A stretch of DNA of 44,985 bases from DASXTS01 sp036505275 (lineage in GTDB: Bacteria > Actinomycetota > Actinomycetes > Mycobacteriales > Pseudonocardiaceae). The position numbers were made by a program, and so were the translations under genes. The stretch is from positions 1-44,985 of the forward strand of contig DASXTS010000044.1 of NCBI GenBank assembly GCA_036505275.1, written 5' to 3'. Under the pieces are notes generated by a model. The model was not told the origin of the DNA. It did no database searches and saw nothing but the letters and a program-made list of their open reading frames with translations. Shown piece by piece: positions 32,263-41,160 of the stretch. Positions within the stretch are counted from its first letter, which is position 1. Every line of letters begins with the position of its first letter.

Positions 32263-33123
32263 TCATGCCTGCCCGTGATCCCGCCAGCCGTGCCGCGGCT
32301 CATAGCCGAGCAACCGGCGCGCCTTCTCGATCGACAGCAAGGTCTCGTTGGTGCCGAGCTCGGACGTGAGCGGGACGTCAGGAAACGTGGCGGCGGCGAG
32401 TTCGGCCGTCGGCTTGGTCATGACGGTGTCGGCGTTGGCGATGATGAACACCTGCATCCCGGTGCCCTCGTACTCGATCGCCCGGCGGACGGCCTGGGCC
32501 CCGTCCCTGGCGTCGATGTAGGCCCACAAATTCCACCGGCGCAGCGCCGGATCGTCGTCGAAGGATGGAAAGCGGGCGTAGTCGGCCGGTTCCATCACAT
32601 TGGAGAACCGCAGGCCGATCATCTTCAACCGCGGGTTCCAGCGACAGAACTGCGCGGCCATCTGTTCCTCCAGATGCTTGGCCAGCGCATAGGAGGTCTC
32701 TGGGCGCGCCGGATATTCCTCATCGACCGGCAGATAGGGCGGCGGCGTGTCGAATGGGATCCCGAGCAGCGTCTCGCTGGAGGCCCACACAACATTGTCG
32801 ATGTCGGCGGCCCGGGCCGCCGCAAAGACGTTGTAGGTGGCCGTGATGTTGTTGGCGAAGGTCGCGGCGTTGGCCGTGACCCCGGGGCCGGGGATCGCCG
32901 CCAGATGCACCACGGCGTCGACCTCGTGGTACCGGTCGTCGATGCGGGTCAGCGCCTCCAGCGTCTGCCCATAGTCGGTGAGGTCGATGCGGATGAAGGG
33001 GCAGCGCGCCTGCCGTGGTGGCGCGATGTCGAGGTTGACCACGTCGTAGCCGTGGGCGAGCAGCTCCTCCACGACGGCGCGACCGAGTTTGCCGCTGCCA
33101 CCGGTCACCGCGATGGGACTCAT
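32263..33123 (-). CDS. NAD-dependent epimerase/dehydratase (extended SDR)
   Basis: A 286-residue extended short-chain dehydrogenase. The N-terminus MSPIAVTGGSGKLGRAVVEE holds the TGxxGxxG nucleotide site, Asp at the end of beta-2 (VVNLDIA) favours NAD, and the catalytic YALAK motif is present, with Ser in WASSETLLG. ATG 33123 is chosen because gaggag lies 7 bp upstream. It is close to UDP-glucose-4-epimerase-like proteins, but the substrate is unknown. It converges on the patatin gene and diverges from the alpha/beta hydrolase. Confidence 0.9.
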   Translation of the reverse strand: MSPIAVTGGSGKLGRAVVEELLAHGYDVVNLDIAPPRQARCPFIRIDLTDYGQTLEALTRIDDRYHEVDAVVHLAAIPGPGVTANAATFANNITATYNVFAAARAADIDNVVWASSETLLGIPFDTPPPYLPVDEEYPARPETSYALAKHLEEQMAAQFCRWNPRLKMIGLRFSNVMEPADYARFPSFDDDPALRRWNLWAYIDARDGAQAVRRAIEYEGTGMQVFIIANADTVMTKPTAELAAATFPDVPLTSELGTNETLLSIEKARRLLGYEPRHGWRDHGQA

Positions 33124-33246
33124 CCGATCTCCTCCAGCCGGCCGGAAACAGCCCACCCTAGGGCTGACCTCGGCGGTCGCTCCGGACGGCTATGGTGTTG
33201 GGCGGCCCGGAGTGGGAGTCTCTCGGCGGACGGGGGCGAAGCAGCC

Positions 33247-34026
33247 ATGGCGGAGTACGTACAGCTGGGCGCGGTCAACACCTGGTACGACGAGCACGGC
33301 ACGGGTGATCCGCTGGTGCTGATGCACGGCGGCCTCGTGGACGCGCGGTTCTTCGCGCCGAACCTGGCGGCGCTGAGCGAGCGGTTCCATGTCTACACGC
33401 CAGAGCGTCGAGGTCATGGGCACACCGCGGACGTCGACGGCCCGATCACCTACCAGGTAATGGCGCAGGACACCATCGCGTTCCTGGAGAAGGTCGTCGG
33501 CTCGCCGGCGGATCTGGTGGGCCACAGTGACGGCGCGGTCGTCGCGATGCTGGTCGCGATGCAACGTCCCGAGCTGGTCAAGCGACTGGTGATGATCAGC
33601 GGTGGGTACCACAAATCGGGCGAGGCGATGCCCGACGCGGAGTGGGACGTCGAGCAGATCACCCAATTCCTCGGCCCCAGCTATGGCGAGGTGTCCCCGG
33701 ACGGGGAGGCGCACTTTCCGGTGGTAGCGGAGAAGATCGGCCAAATGGCCAAGACAGAACCGAATCTGGACGTCTCCCAGCTGGCCACCGTCAGGCAGCG
33801 CAGCCTGGTGATGTTCGCCGACGACGACCTGATGACGCTCTCGCACGCGGTCGACATGTACGACGCGTTACCGAACGCCGAATTGGCCGTCGTGCCCGGC
33901 ACGTCGCACTTCCTCACCCAGGAGAAACCTCACCTGGTGAATGCCATCGTCCTTGACTTTCTCACCAACGACCCGGTGCCCACCGTGGCACCGATTCGGC
34001 GCGCCCCGAAGCCGGCGGAGGCGTGA
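33247..34026 (+). CDS. Alpha/beta hydrolase
   Basis: A 259-residue alpha/beta-fold hydrolase. It has an HGG oxyanion motif (VLMHGGLVDARFF), nucleophile Ser94 in GHSDGA and His221 in GTSHFLTQEKP; FADDDLM supplies the acid. It begins at ATG 33247, 123 bp from the divergent epimerase. Its TGA overlaps the GTG of the kinase remnant, suggesting the two were once coupled. Substrate unknown. The C-terminal 20 residues are Pro-rich and poorly conserved. Confidence 0.9.
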   Translation: MAEYVQLGAVNTWYDEHGTGDPLVLMHGGLVDARFFAPNLAALSERFHVYTPERRGHGHTADVDGPITYQVMAQDTIAFLEKVVGSPADLVGHSDGAVVAMLVAMQRPELVKRLVMISGGYHKSGEAMPDAEWDVEQITQFLGPSYGEVSPDGEAHFPVVAEKIGQMAKTEPNLDVSQLATVRQRSLVMFADDDLMTLSHAVDMYDALPNAELAVVPGTSHFLTQEKPHLVNAIVLDFLTNDPVPTVAPIRRAPKPAEA

Positions 34027-34172
34027 AGCGGGTGCTGCTCACCGGGATGTAGAGAAACCAGACGAAGTTCCGCCCGCTGTTCGACCACATCATCCTGCTC
34101 GGCGCGCCGCTGCCGACCCTGGTCGACCGGCTGGCGGTCGGCAGGCTGACCGGCTTGGTCACAGCCGGGTGA
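34023..34172 (+). pseudogene. Internally deleted AAA-family ATPase/kinase remnant
   Basis: Reading on from GTG 34023 gives VKRVLLTGM, then an in-frame TAG, then QTKFRPLFDHIILLGAPLPTLVDRLA and a stop at 34170. The first part equals the start of a P-loop kinase just before its GxxGxGKST, and the second equals a typical downstream block of the same family (RxxQTxFRPxFDHIVLLSAP). The P-loop and the region between are missing, so a deletion has joined two ends of one gene and left a premature stop. GTGA overlap with the hydrolase gene suggests the intact version was co-transcribed. Confidence rests on recognising both blocks of one family. Confidence 0.65.
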
Positions 34173-34187
34173 ACGCGGGTCGTGGCG

Positions 34188-34610
34188 TCAGGTTTCGACG
34201 GTGAGGCTGATGGGGACCGCGGCCAATGCCTGGCTGACCGGGCAGTTCTTCTTCGCGTCCTCGGCCGCGGCCCGGAAGCCGTCATCGTCCAGGCCGGGCA
34301 CCTCACCGCGAACAGTCAGGCGGATGCCGGTGATGCCTTCACCGGGCTGGAACGTGACCGTCGCCGTGGCCTCGAGCCGGGTCGGCGGCGTGCCGGCGCC
34401 GGCCAGACCGTGCGACAGAGCCATGGAGAAACAGCTGGAGTGCGCGGCCGCGATGAGCTCTTCCGGACTGGTCTTGCCGTTGGCCTTCTCTGCGCGCGAC
34501 GGCCAGGACACCGGCTGCTGGCCGATCCCGGACGACTCGAAGGTCACCACGCCGCGTCCGGTGAGCAGGTCACCCTCCCAGACGGTGCTCGCAACACGAT
34601 CAGTTGCCAC
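34188..34610 (-). CDS. OsmC/Ohr-family peroxiredoxin
   Basis: A 140-residue thiol peroxidase of the OsmC family acting on organic hydroperoxides. The two redox cysteines are in HSSCFSMAL and KNCPVSQAL, at the usual spacing, and Glu in SPEELIAAAHSSC is conserved. GTG 34610 is preferred over upstream codons: the family begins TDRVASTVWEGDL, and an agaagggg site lies about 9 bp before it. It converges on the kinase remnant. Confidence 0.92.
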   Translation of the reverse strand: MATDRVASTVWEGDLLTGRGVVTFESSGIGQQPVSWPSRAEKANGKTSPEELIAAAHSSCFSMALSHGLAGAGTPPTRLEATATVTFQPGEGITGIRLTVRGEVPGLDDDGFRAAAEDAKKNCPVSQALAAVPISLTVET

Positions 34611-34652
34611 GATGGAACCCCTTCTCAGGCTCGGGAAAGTACTGCGACGCAT

Positions 34653-34988
34653 CGGACCCTACTGAGCCGCACGGCAACCTCGCGACGCCAACCCGAAAAT
34701 CATGGTTGGCCGCGAATGGGCCGCCACGGTGCGTGGCCGTGGCCGGTAACAACCTGTGGTTGGCGGCAGATGATCAGCGCAGCGGGCCTGACCGGTCGTG
34801 CCGGGCCGCGGCGGGGGTGGGCAGATGAACGCGAAGGGTCGGTCGGGCGCCCACACCACGAGGGCCGGCGGCGCGGCGGAGGTCCCGCGCCACCAGCTCC
34901 CTGCTGGCCACCTTCTGCTGCCGCCCGGTCGCCTACAGCGTGCTCGCCGCCGCCGCGGTCACCCTTGGTCGCCCGCGCGCCAACCGGG
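34653..34988. other. 336-bp region without a convincing gene
   Basis: Open frames here are short and rich in Arg/Pro with no family pattern. It lies between the OsmC gene and the 3' end of a cut-short LysM gene whose last bases resemble a tRNA T-arm, so it may be a scar of a past insertion or deletion. Nothing further can be supported. Confidence 0.5.
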
Positions 34989-35516
34989 CTACGCCGAGGG
35001 GGACTCGAACCTGCGCTCCGCTAGCTGCTGCATGGTCCGGCCATGGGCGGCCGCAATGCCGGACAGGGTTTCGCCCGCCCGGACGATGTGCACGTCACCA
35101 TCGGTGGTGACGACCACGGCGTCGCCGGACGTGCCGCTCACGGCGGCCCGGCCACGGTCGAGGAACTGCAGGTATGTGTCGTGCAGGAAGGTCGACCACG
35201 GCCGCCACCCGCCGGCCTCCAGGAAGATGGTGCGCGCATGCCGGGCGTTGGTGAACGGATCCAGGTTGGCCAGCTCGTCGCGGGTGCCCCCGGTTCCCTT
35301 TTCGACGTGCAGGCTGCGGATCTGGAACAGGCCGATCGACGGACCCCACTTATCGGTCATCAGGCCCACATCGCCTCTGGCGTCGGTGCGTCCGCTCGAT
35401 TCGGCCAGCACGATCGCCACGCCGACGGCCCGATCGTCGCCGACGAAGCCAGCATCGATTACGTGCCGCGCAATTTGTTGATCAGTCAATTGTGCCACGA
35501 TGGTCGGCCCTCTCAT
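34989..35516 (-). CDS. Lysozyme-like transglycosylase domain with cut-short LysM domain
   Basis: A 175-residue protein. The first 110 residues match an actinobacterial transglycosylase/lysozyme-like domain: catalytic Glu in VLAESSGRTDA, then GPSIGLFQIRSLH, LDPFTNARHARTIF and GWRPWSTF. A LysM domain begins at about residue 142 (VHIVRAGETLSGIAAAHGRTMQQLA) but stops before its second half, ending RRFESPSA. The final codons are a tRNA-like T-arm sequence. No signal peptide is apparent at ATG 35516, so export is unclear. The C-terminal end is probably the result of recombination rather than the native end. Confidence 0.78.
   Translation of the reverse strand: MRGPTIVAQLTDQQIARHVIDAGFVGDDRAVGVAIVLAESSGRTDARGDVGLMTDKWGPSIGLFQIRSLHVEKGTGGTRDELANLDPFTNARHARTIFLEAGGWRPWSTFLHDTYLQFLDRGRAAVSGTSGDAVVVTTDGDVHIVRAGETLSGIAAAHGRTMQQLAERRFESPSA
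34990..35016 (-). other. tRNA 3'-end-like fragment (T-arm) at the end of the LysM gene, possible att remnant
   Basis: On the minus strand the bases gcaggttcgagtcccc match the TTC-loop side of a tRNA. The rest of a cloverleaf is absent upstream, where the LysM coding sequence continues. Such fragments mark integration sites of actinomycete elements. The match is short, so chance is possible. Confidence 0.4.
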
Positions 35517-35677
35517 GGTTGGGTTGCGCTGTCCTTGCTACGGAGACAGCAGACCGGCCAAAGATGCACCCTGACGCAAAGCAACGCAATCCATTGCCGC
35601 CGGATCCGCGGCGCCATTCACGACGCGTGGCTAACTGATCGCGGTGTCGACTCCGCTTGTGGGAGCGCATTTGAATT

Positions 35678-38600
35678 TCAAGCCGCCTGTTCCGTCGCGC
35701 CATTGGCACCGGAGGTCGAGGCAGACGGACCTGCGGCGGGGCGCTGCTTCGTTGCGTTCTCCGCGGCGCGGGAGGCGAGGAGCAACTCGGACAGGTAGCC
35801 AGCCACCGCGGCAATGCTCGGCCGGTCCCAGAGCAGGCTGCTCGGCAGCGCGATGCTGAACTGCCGGTTCAGCCGCTGCCGGATCGACTCGCTGAGCAGC
35901 GAGTCGACACCCATCTCGGACAGTGGACGGTGCCCGTCGAGCTCACCGGGATCGAGCCGCAGTTCCACGGCCACGACGCATCGCACCGCCGCGTCGACAT
36001 AGTCGGGTAGCTCCTGATCGGGCAGCTCGAGCCAAGCCGCGTCCTGGTGCTCGACCACACCGTCGTCCGGGTCGGGCTCGGGGATCGCCGCCGGCTGGAC
36101 CACGCCGAAGCGCACCCCGGACAGCCGGGCGACGACGGCACCGTCCAGGTCGGCGATCGTGACGTCCACCTCGACGTCGTCGGCCTGGTCATCCGCCCAC
36201 TGCACAGCCACCAGCCGGATGCCGACGAGGGCCTCGTGCGGCGGTTCGCCGTATACGGTCACCTCGCGTAGCTGGCCAGGCATGCGCAGCCGCGGCAGGC
36301 CGGGGAACACGATCGGGGCCGCGGACAGCCCGGCATCGAACAAGGAGCCCCACGTGGTGGTCGCCATCAGGCGGTCCGGATCCGCCGCCACCCTGGCGAG
36401 CAGGTGCTCCTTGGCCCGCCGCACCTCCCGCACCTGCCACGGAAAGCCGATGCCGACCACGTCGATGGCGCGCAGCCGATCCATCACGCAGTTCGGGTCG
36501 AGCACCTCGGCGAAGGCGCCGGCCGCGGCCGGGTCCAGCCTGCCGCCGCCGGTGTCGTCGGTATCGGTGCCGCCGGCGCCGCCGCCCGCGTCGGCGCGGT
36601 CCATGACCCGCGCGGTGGAGTGGGTGAGCCAGGACTGGTCGTTGCCCTGATCGGCCAGCCGGGAGCTCAGCCGGAGCGAGCCGTCCTGCCGGACGACCTG
36701 CACGTCGCGTCGTGTGCTGAGCGCGACCGGCACCCGGAGCACGACATCGGTGAGGCCGCGGGTGCCGGCGGCAGCAAGGAAGGTGGTCAGCACCACCGCG
36801 GCCGGCAGGATCTCGGCACCGAGCACCTTGTGCCCGCCGGGGTAGGGCTTGCTGAGGTCGTCGAGCCTGGTCTGCCACAGCGACACCGGCGAGGAGCCCT
36901 GCACCGGCACGTGGTGACCGAGCACGGTGTGGCTGTCCACGTCGTGCTGCAGCTGCCCATCCGGGGCCGGCGCGGCGTCCACCCAGTAGCGCCGGTGTTG
37001 CCAGGCCGTGGTCGGCAGCTCCGCCGGTTCGCGGGTCGGGTGCAGGGCCGACCAGTCGACCGGCACCCCGACGCAGTGCAGCGTGCCGAGGTTGTTCAGC
37101 AGCGTCTCGCGTTCGGCCTCGTTGCGCCGCAGCGTGGTGATCACGACGCCGTCGTCCACCCCGCCGGCCGCGAGTGTCTCCATGATCGAGTGGGCCACCA
37201 CCGGATGGGTCGACACCTCGAGGAAGACCCGATGGCCGTCCTGCGCAGCGGCGGCCACGGCAGCGGAGAACCGCACCGGGTTGCGCAGGTTGGTCGCCCA
37301 GTAGTCGGCGTTGCGCGGCGGGTTGGCCCGCGGGTCGTCCAGCGCTGTGGTGTAGGTCGGGATCCTGGCGGGGTGCGGGGCGAGCTCGGCGACCGCGGCG
37401 AGCAGGTCGGGGACGAGCCCGTCCATATGAGCGCTGTGGAAGGCCACGTCGGAGTTGACCCGGCGCGCAACCAGGCCCTCCGAGCGCCACTGCTCGATCA
37501 GCCGCTGCACCGCAGGGGCGCTGCCGCTGAGCACGGTCGACACGGGTGATGCCGCGATCGCGGCCTCGACGTCGGCGCCGCCTGCCAGCCGGGCCGCTGC
37601 CTCCGCGAACGGCAGGTCGACCATCGCCATCGCACCCTGGCCCGCGACCCGCCGCAGCAACATCGACCTGCGGCAGATCAGCCGAGCGGCCGCATCGAGA
37701 TCAAGCATTCCGGCGGCGACCGAAGCCGCGATCTCGCCGACGGAGTGACCGATGATCGCCGCCGGGGCCACCCCGTAGCCGCGCCAGATCCGGGCGAGGC
37801 CCACCTGCATGGCGAAAGTCATGGCCTGGATCTGGCCGACGTCGCCGAGGTCACCGTCGAGCACCGCCTGCCGCGGGGAGATCGCGAGCTCGGACCGGTA
37901 GATCTCGTCCAGCTCGTCGAAGGTCTCGCCCAGCGCCGGCTCATCGCGCAGCAGGTCGCGGCCCATCCCAGGCCACTGCGCGCCGTGCCCCGAGAACACC
38001 CACACCGGCGACCCGGCGCCGCGCCGCGCCTGCCCGATGCTGGCTCCGACGGCCGGCCGGCCCGCGGCCACGTGCTCGAGCCGGGTGGCCAACTCGGCCC
38101 GGTCGGCTGCCACCACATATGCCCGCACCCCGAGGGCGGATCGGCCGTGCGCCAGCGTGTAGCCGATCCCGGCGAGCGAGGTGTCCTCGTCGGTGTGCAA
38201 CCAGGCGGCCAGCCGTGCGGCGTTCGCCCGAAGGCCCGCCTCCGACGCGCCGGACAGCGGGAACAGGCGCGCGCCGGCCGGGGTGTCGCCGCGAGACTCG
38301 GAGTCCAGGGCAGGCGCCTCCTCGACGATGACGTGCGCCAGGGTGCCGCCGTAGCCGTAGTTGCCGATCCCGCCACGACGCGGCCGGCCGGCGGACCGGG
38401 GCCATGGCGTACTCTCCGTGGCCACCTTCAGCCCGGACCCGTCCCACGGGATGTTCGGGTTGAGCCCGGTCCGGGACAGGGTCGCGGGGATCCGGCCGTG
38501 GCGCAGCGCCAGCACCACCTTGATCACGCTGGCCACCCCGGAGGCCGCCTCCAGGTGACCGATGTTGGTCTTGACCGACCCGATGCGGCACGGCCGATCG

Positions 38601-39625
38601 GCGGAACGGCCGCCGCCGACCGTGGCGGCCAGCGCCGCGATCTCGATGGGGTCACCCACCCCGGTCCCGGTGCCGTGGGCCTCCACGTAGTCGATCGACG
38701 CCGGCGCCAGGCCCGCCGCCAGGCAGGCCTGGCGCACCAGGTGCGCCTGCGCCTCCCCGCTCGGGGCCATGATCCCGTTGGTCCGGCCGTCCTGGCACAC
38801 CGCGCTGCCACGCACCACGGCGAGCACCCGGTTGCCGTCGCGCTGCGCTTCGGCGAGTCGCTGCAGCGCCAGCACGGCACAGCCCTCGCTGCGGACGTAG
38901 CCATTGGCCGCCGCGTCGAACGCCTTCGAGGTCCCGTCCGGGGACAGCGCGCCGGCGGCCTCCAGCGCCAGGGCGAAGCTCGGGCTGGCCACCAGCATCA
39001 CCCCGCCGGCGAGGGCCAGCGACGTTTCGCCCGTACGCAGGCTCTGGCACGCCTGGTGGATCGCTACCAGGGAGGCCGAGCAGGCGGTGTCGACCGTCAC
39101 GCTCGGGCCACGCAGATCCAGCGCGTAGGACACCCGGTTCGAGACCGCGCACATCGAGGATCCGATGCCGGTCCACGCCTCCAGCCGTGGCAGATCCTCC
39201 AGCAGCCGGCGCCCGTAATCGTCGCAACAGACGCCCATGAACACACTGGAATCGCTGCCGACCAGGCGACCCGGTGCGATTCCCGCATTCTCCAGCGTCT
39301 CCCAGGCCACCTCCATCGTAATCCGCTGCTGCGGATCCATGAGTTCGGCCTCGCGCGGCGAAATCCCGAAGAAGTCAGCGTCGAAACCCTCGATGTCATC
39401 GAGGTAGCCACCGAACCTGATGGCCCTGCGCACCGCCCGCGCATAGTCCGGGCCCTTCGCCGCATACGACTCCCAGCGGTGCGCCGGCACCTCCCCCAGC
39501 GCCTCCCGCTTATTGTCCAGCAGCTCCCAGAACTCCCGCGGCGAGCCGATCCCGCCAGGCAACCGGCATCCCATGCCGACAATCGCAATGGGCTCCAGCA
39601 GGTCGTGTCCACCGTCAGAAATCAA
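35678..39625 (-). CDS. Iterative type I polyketide synthase KS-AT-DH-ACP (orsellinic/6-MSA synthase class)
   Basis: A 1315-residue single-module PKS. KS, about 10-430: Cys182 in DTACSASL, His317 in EAHGTGTG, His357 in TNIGHLEA. AT, about 530-830: Ser628 in GHSVGE and AFHSAHMD, malonyl type. DH-like domain, about 895-1170: His932 in HKVLGAEILP. ACP: Ser1242 in EMGVDSLL. No ketoreductase. Length and order equal the orsellinic acid synthases AviM and CalO5, and SGLKVATESTPWP and YGYGGTLAH are typical of the 6-MSA/orsellinate class. Lacking KR and TE, it should give an unreduced aromatic acid such as orsellinate, released by cyclisation or an acyltransferase. It stands alone on the minus strand. 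Confidence 0.9.
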   Translation of the reverse strand: MISDGGHDLLEPIAIVGMGCRLPGGIGSPREFWELLDNKREALGEVPAHRWESYAAKGPDYARAVRRAIRFGGYLDDIEGFDADFFGISPREAELMDPQQRITMEVAWETLENAGIAPGRLVGSDSSVFMGVCCDDYGRRLLEDLPRLEAWTGIGSSMCAVSNRVSYALDLRGPSVTVDTACSASLVAIHQACQSLRTGETSLALAGGVMLVASPSFALALEAAGALSPDGTSKAFDAAANGYVRSEGCAVLALQRLAEAQRDGNRVLAVVRGSAVCQDGRTNGIMAPSGEAQAHLVRQACLAAGLAPASIDYVEAHGTGTGVGDPIEIAALAATVGGGRSADRPCRIGSVKTNIGHLEAASGVASVIKVVLALRHGRIPATLSRTGLNPNIPWDGSGLKVATESTPWPRSAGRPRRGGIGNYGYGGTLAHVIVEEAPALDSESRGDTPAGARLFPLSGASEAGLRANAARLAAWLHTDEDTSLAGIGYTLAHGRSALGVRAYVVAADRAELATRLEHVAAGRPAVGASIGQARRGAGSPVWVFSGHGAQWPGMGRDLLRDEPALGETFDELDEIYRSELAISPRQAVLDGDLGDVGQIQAMTFAMQVGLARIWRGYGVAPAAIIGHSVGEIAASVAAGMLDLDAAARLICRRSMLLRRVAGQGAMAMVDLPFAEAAARLAGGADVEAAIAASPVSTVLSGSAPAVQRLIEQWRSEGLVARRVNSDVAFHSAHMDGLVPDLLAAVAELAPHPARIPTYTTALDDPRANPPRNADYWATNLRNPVRFSAAVAAAAQDGHRVFLEVSTHPVVAHSIMETLAAGGVDDGVVITTLRRNEAERETLLNNLGTLHCVGVPVDWSALHPTREPAELPTTAWQHRRYWVDAAPAPDGQLQHDVDSHTVLGHHVPVQGSSPVSLWQTRLDDLSKPYPGGHKVLGAEILPAAVVLTTFLAAAGTRGLTDVVLRVPVALSTRRDVQVVRQDGSLRLSSRLADQGNDQSWLTHSTARVMDRADAGGGAGGTDTDDTGGGRLDPAAAGAFAEVLDPNCVMDRLRAIDVVGIGFPWQVREVRRAKEHLLARVAADPDRLMATTTWGSLFDAGLSAAPIVFPGLPRLRMPGQLREVTVYGEPPHEALVGIRLVAVQWADDQADDVEVDVTIADLDGAVVARLSGVRFGVVQPAAIPEPDPDDGVVEHQDAAWLELPDQELPDYVDAAVRCVVAVELRLDPGELDGHRPLSEMGVDSLLSESIRQRLNRQFSIALPSSLLWDRPSIAAVAGYLSELLLASRAAENATKQRPAAGPSASTSGANGATEQAA

Positions 39626-39912
39626 GGCAGCTCCCTGCTGAACATGGCTCAGGGTTACTGGTAGCCGAGTTTGCGTGCGCTTGTTACAGCCTGCGCCTCC
39701 CGCGCCCGCGGCCGCATCTCTTCAATTGCGCCGGTTGCCCGGCAAGGGTCGCCGGCGCCAGGGGCTCCCGGGGCCTGACCAGCAGGCGGGCGGCCGGGGG
39801 CGCAGGCCAAGCCGACGGAGCCGCACGCCGCCGGTTGTCCGGCGACATACGAGTTCGGGGTTCTACTGTCGCGTAACGCCAGGCAGAACGCCTCGAGGGA
39901 CGGGAACAGATC
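39626..39912. promoter_or_regulatory. Divergent promoter region of the PKS and secreted phosphatase genes
   Basis: This 287-bp gap separates two divergent genes and must hold both promoters. A 7-bp inverted repeat (gcgccgg 39728-39734, ccggcgc 39752-39758) lies near its middle. I find no strong consensus promoter. gagggacgggaac just before 39913 is a fair ribosome site for the phosphatase. Confidence 0.4.
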
Positions 39913-41088
39913 ATGTCCGAAATGACCCGCGGGGGCCAGATATTGGTTGCCTGCGCCGCCGCCGTTGCCATGGGTATCACATTACTGGTGGGCCTTGCCC
40001 GGCTGGCCGAAGGATCGGCGCCGCCATCGCATCCAGTGCCGCCCAGCTTCCAGATCGGAGTTCTGGCCGATACCGACTACAACGCCCCGCCCGGCGCCGG
40101 CCCGGAGGCGTTTCCGGCCTTGATGCAGGAATTGAACAACGAGCAGAAACTCGAGTTCGTCGTGCACCTCGGCGATATCTGGGGAGCCAAGAGCTGCACC
40201 GACGAACAGCACAGCGACGCGCCGTACGACTACGTTCGAGAAATCTTCGACCAGTCCGTCCACCCACTCGTCTACACTCCGGGCGATAATGAGTGGGTCG
40301 ACTGTGCCGGCGACGCCAACCTCGGTCCGCGGCAGTACCAGCGCGATCCGCTGGACGCGCTGGCGGCGCTGCGGCGGGCGTTCCACCTGTCGCACGGCAA
40401 TCAGAGTCTCGGCGTCGCCTCGGCCAGGCTGACGCTCGAACGGCAGTCGGACGACCCCAGCACACCGGTCGACGAGTCGCAGTATGTCGAGAACCAACGA
40501 TGGTCGGTGACCCAAGGCTCGTACGGCACCGTCGTCTTCGCCACCCTGCACGTCACCGGCAGCGCCGACGACTGTACAAGGCGTGATCTCCAGCCGGATG
40601 GCAGCGTGGTTCTGGTCGGCAGCGTGACCACAAGTTGCTCATCGGAGGCACTCGATCGCAGAGCAGCCAATATCGCCTGGTTGAAGTCGACCTTTGCCGC
40701 GGCGACACAAATGAATGCCAAGGGCGTCATGGTATTCATGCAGGCGGATCCGCGATATGAGGCCGCGGCCACGGCGCCGTTGCGTCTCCCGTACAACGAC
40801 TACCTCAGGACGCTGTACCGCGAGACGCTGCTGTTCGGCAAGCCGGTCACCCTCGTGCACGGCGATACCCACTACTTCCGGCTGGATCAACCATTCGCCG
40901 TCCCGTACCCGGCACAGGACCCGTTCGCCGACAGTTTTCAGGTGCCGGCCAACAGTGTTCCTGGGCAACTCAGGCGAGTCCCGAACTTCACCCGGATCGA
41001 GACCGCCGGCTGGCCGGAAACCGGCTGGACTCGGATCACGGTCGACTTGAATGACCCGAACGTGTTCGTCGCCGAGCCCGGCAGATAA
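39913..41088 (+). CDS. Secreted calcineurin-like metallophosphatase-fold protein
   Basis: A 391-residue exported protein. Residues 12-34 are hydrophobic (VACAAAVAMGITLLVGLARL), a signal anchor or uncleaved signal. The mature part shows metallophosphoesterase elements: FQIGVLADTDY (motif I, with D-T-D replacing DxH), VVHLGDIWG (GD), TPGDNEW (GDN plus Glu instead of His) and TLVHGDTHYFR (GHxH variant). Missing canonical histidines in motifs I and III mean metal ligation is altered, so activity is uncertain. Several cysteines may form disulfides in the envelope. No partner gene; divergent from the PKS gene. Confidence 0.78.
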   Translation: MSEMTRGGQILVACAAAVAMGITLLVGLARLAEGSAPPSHPVPPSFQIGVLADTDYNAPPGAGPEAFPALMQELNNEQKLEFVVHLGDIWGAKSCTDEQHSDAPYDYVREIFDQSVHPLVYTPGDNEWVDCAGDANLGPRQYQRDPLDALAALRRAFHLSHGNQSLGVASARLTLERQSDDPSTPVDESQYVENQRWSVTQGSYGTVVFATLHVTGSADDCTRRDLQPDGSVVLVGSVTTSCSSEALDRRAANIAWLKSTFAAATQMNAKGVMVFMQADPRYEAAATAPLRLPYNDYLRTLYRETLLFGKPVTLVHGDTHYFRLDQPFAVPYPAQDPFADSFQVPANSVPGQLRRVPNFTRIETAGWPETGWTRITVDLNDPNVFVAEPGR

Positions 41089-41160
41089 CGCGACGCCCCG
41101 GTACGACGGAGATGCTCGGACCTACCGCATCCTGCCAGCGGGATCGCGCGGCGATCAGGG

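Noticed and set aside
37745..39664. 639-codon plus-strand frame across the PKS gene
   Set aside because: Antisense shadow without domain motifs; the minus-strand PKS frame is continuous with catalytic residues intact.
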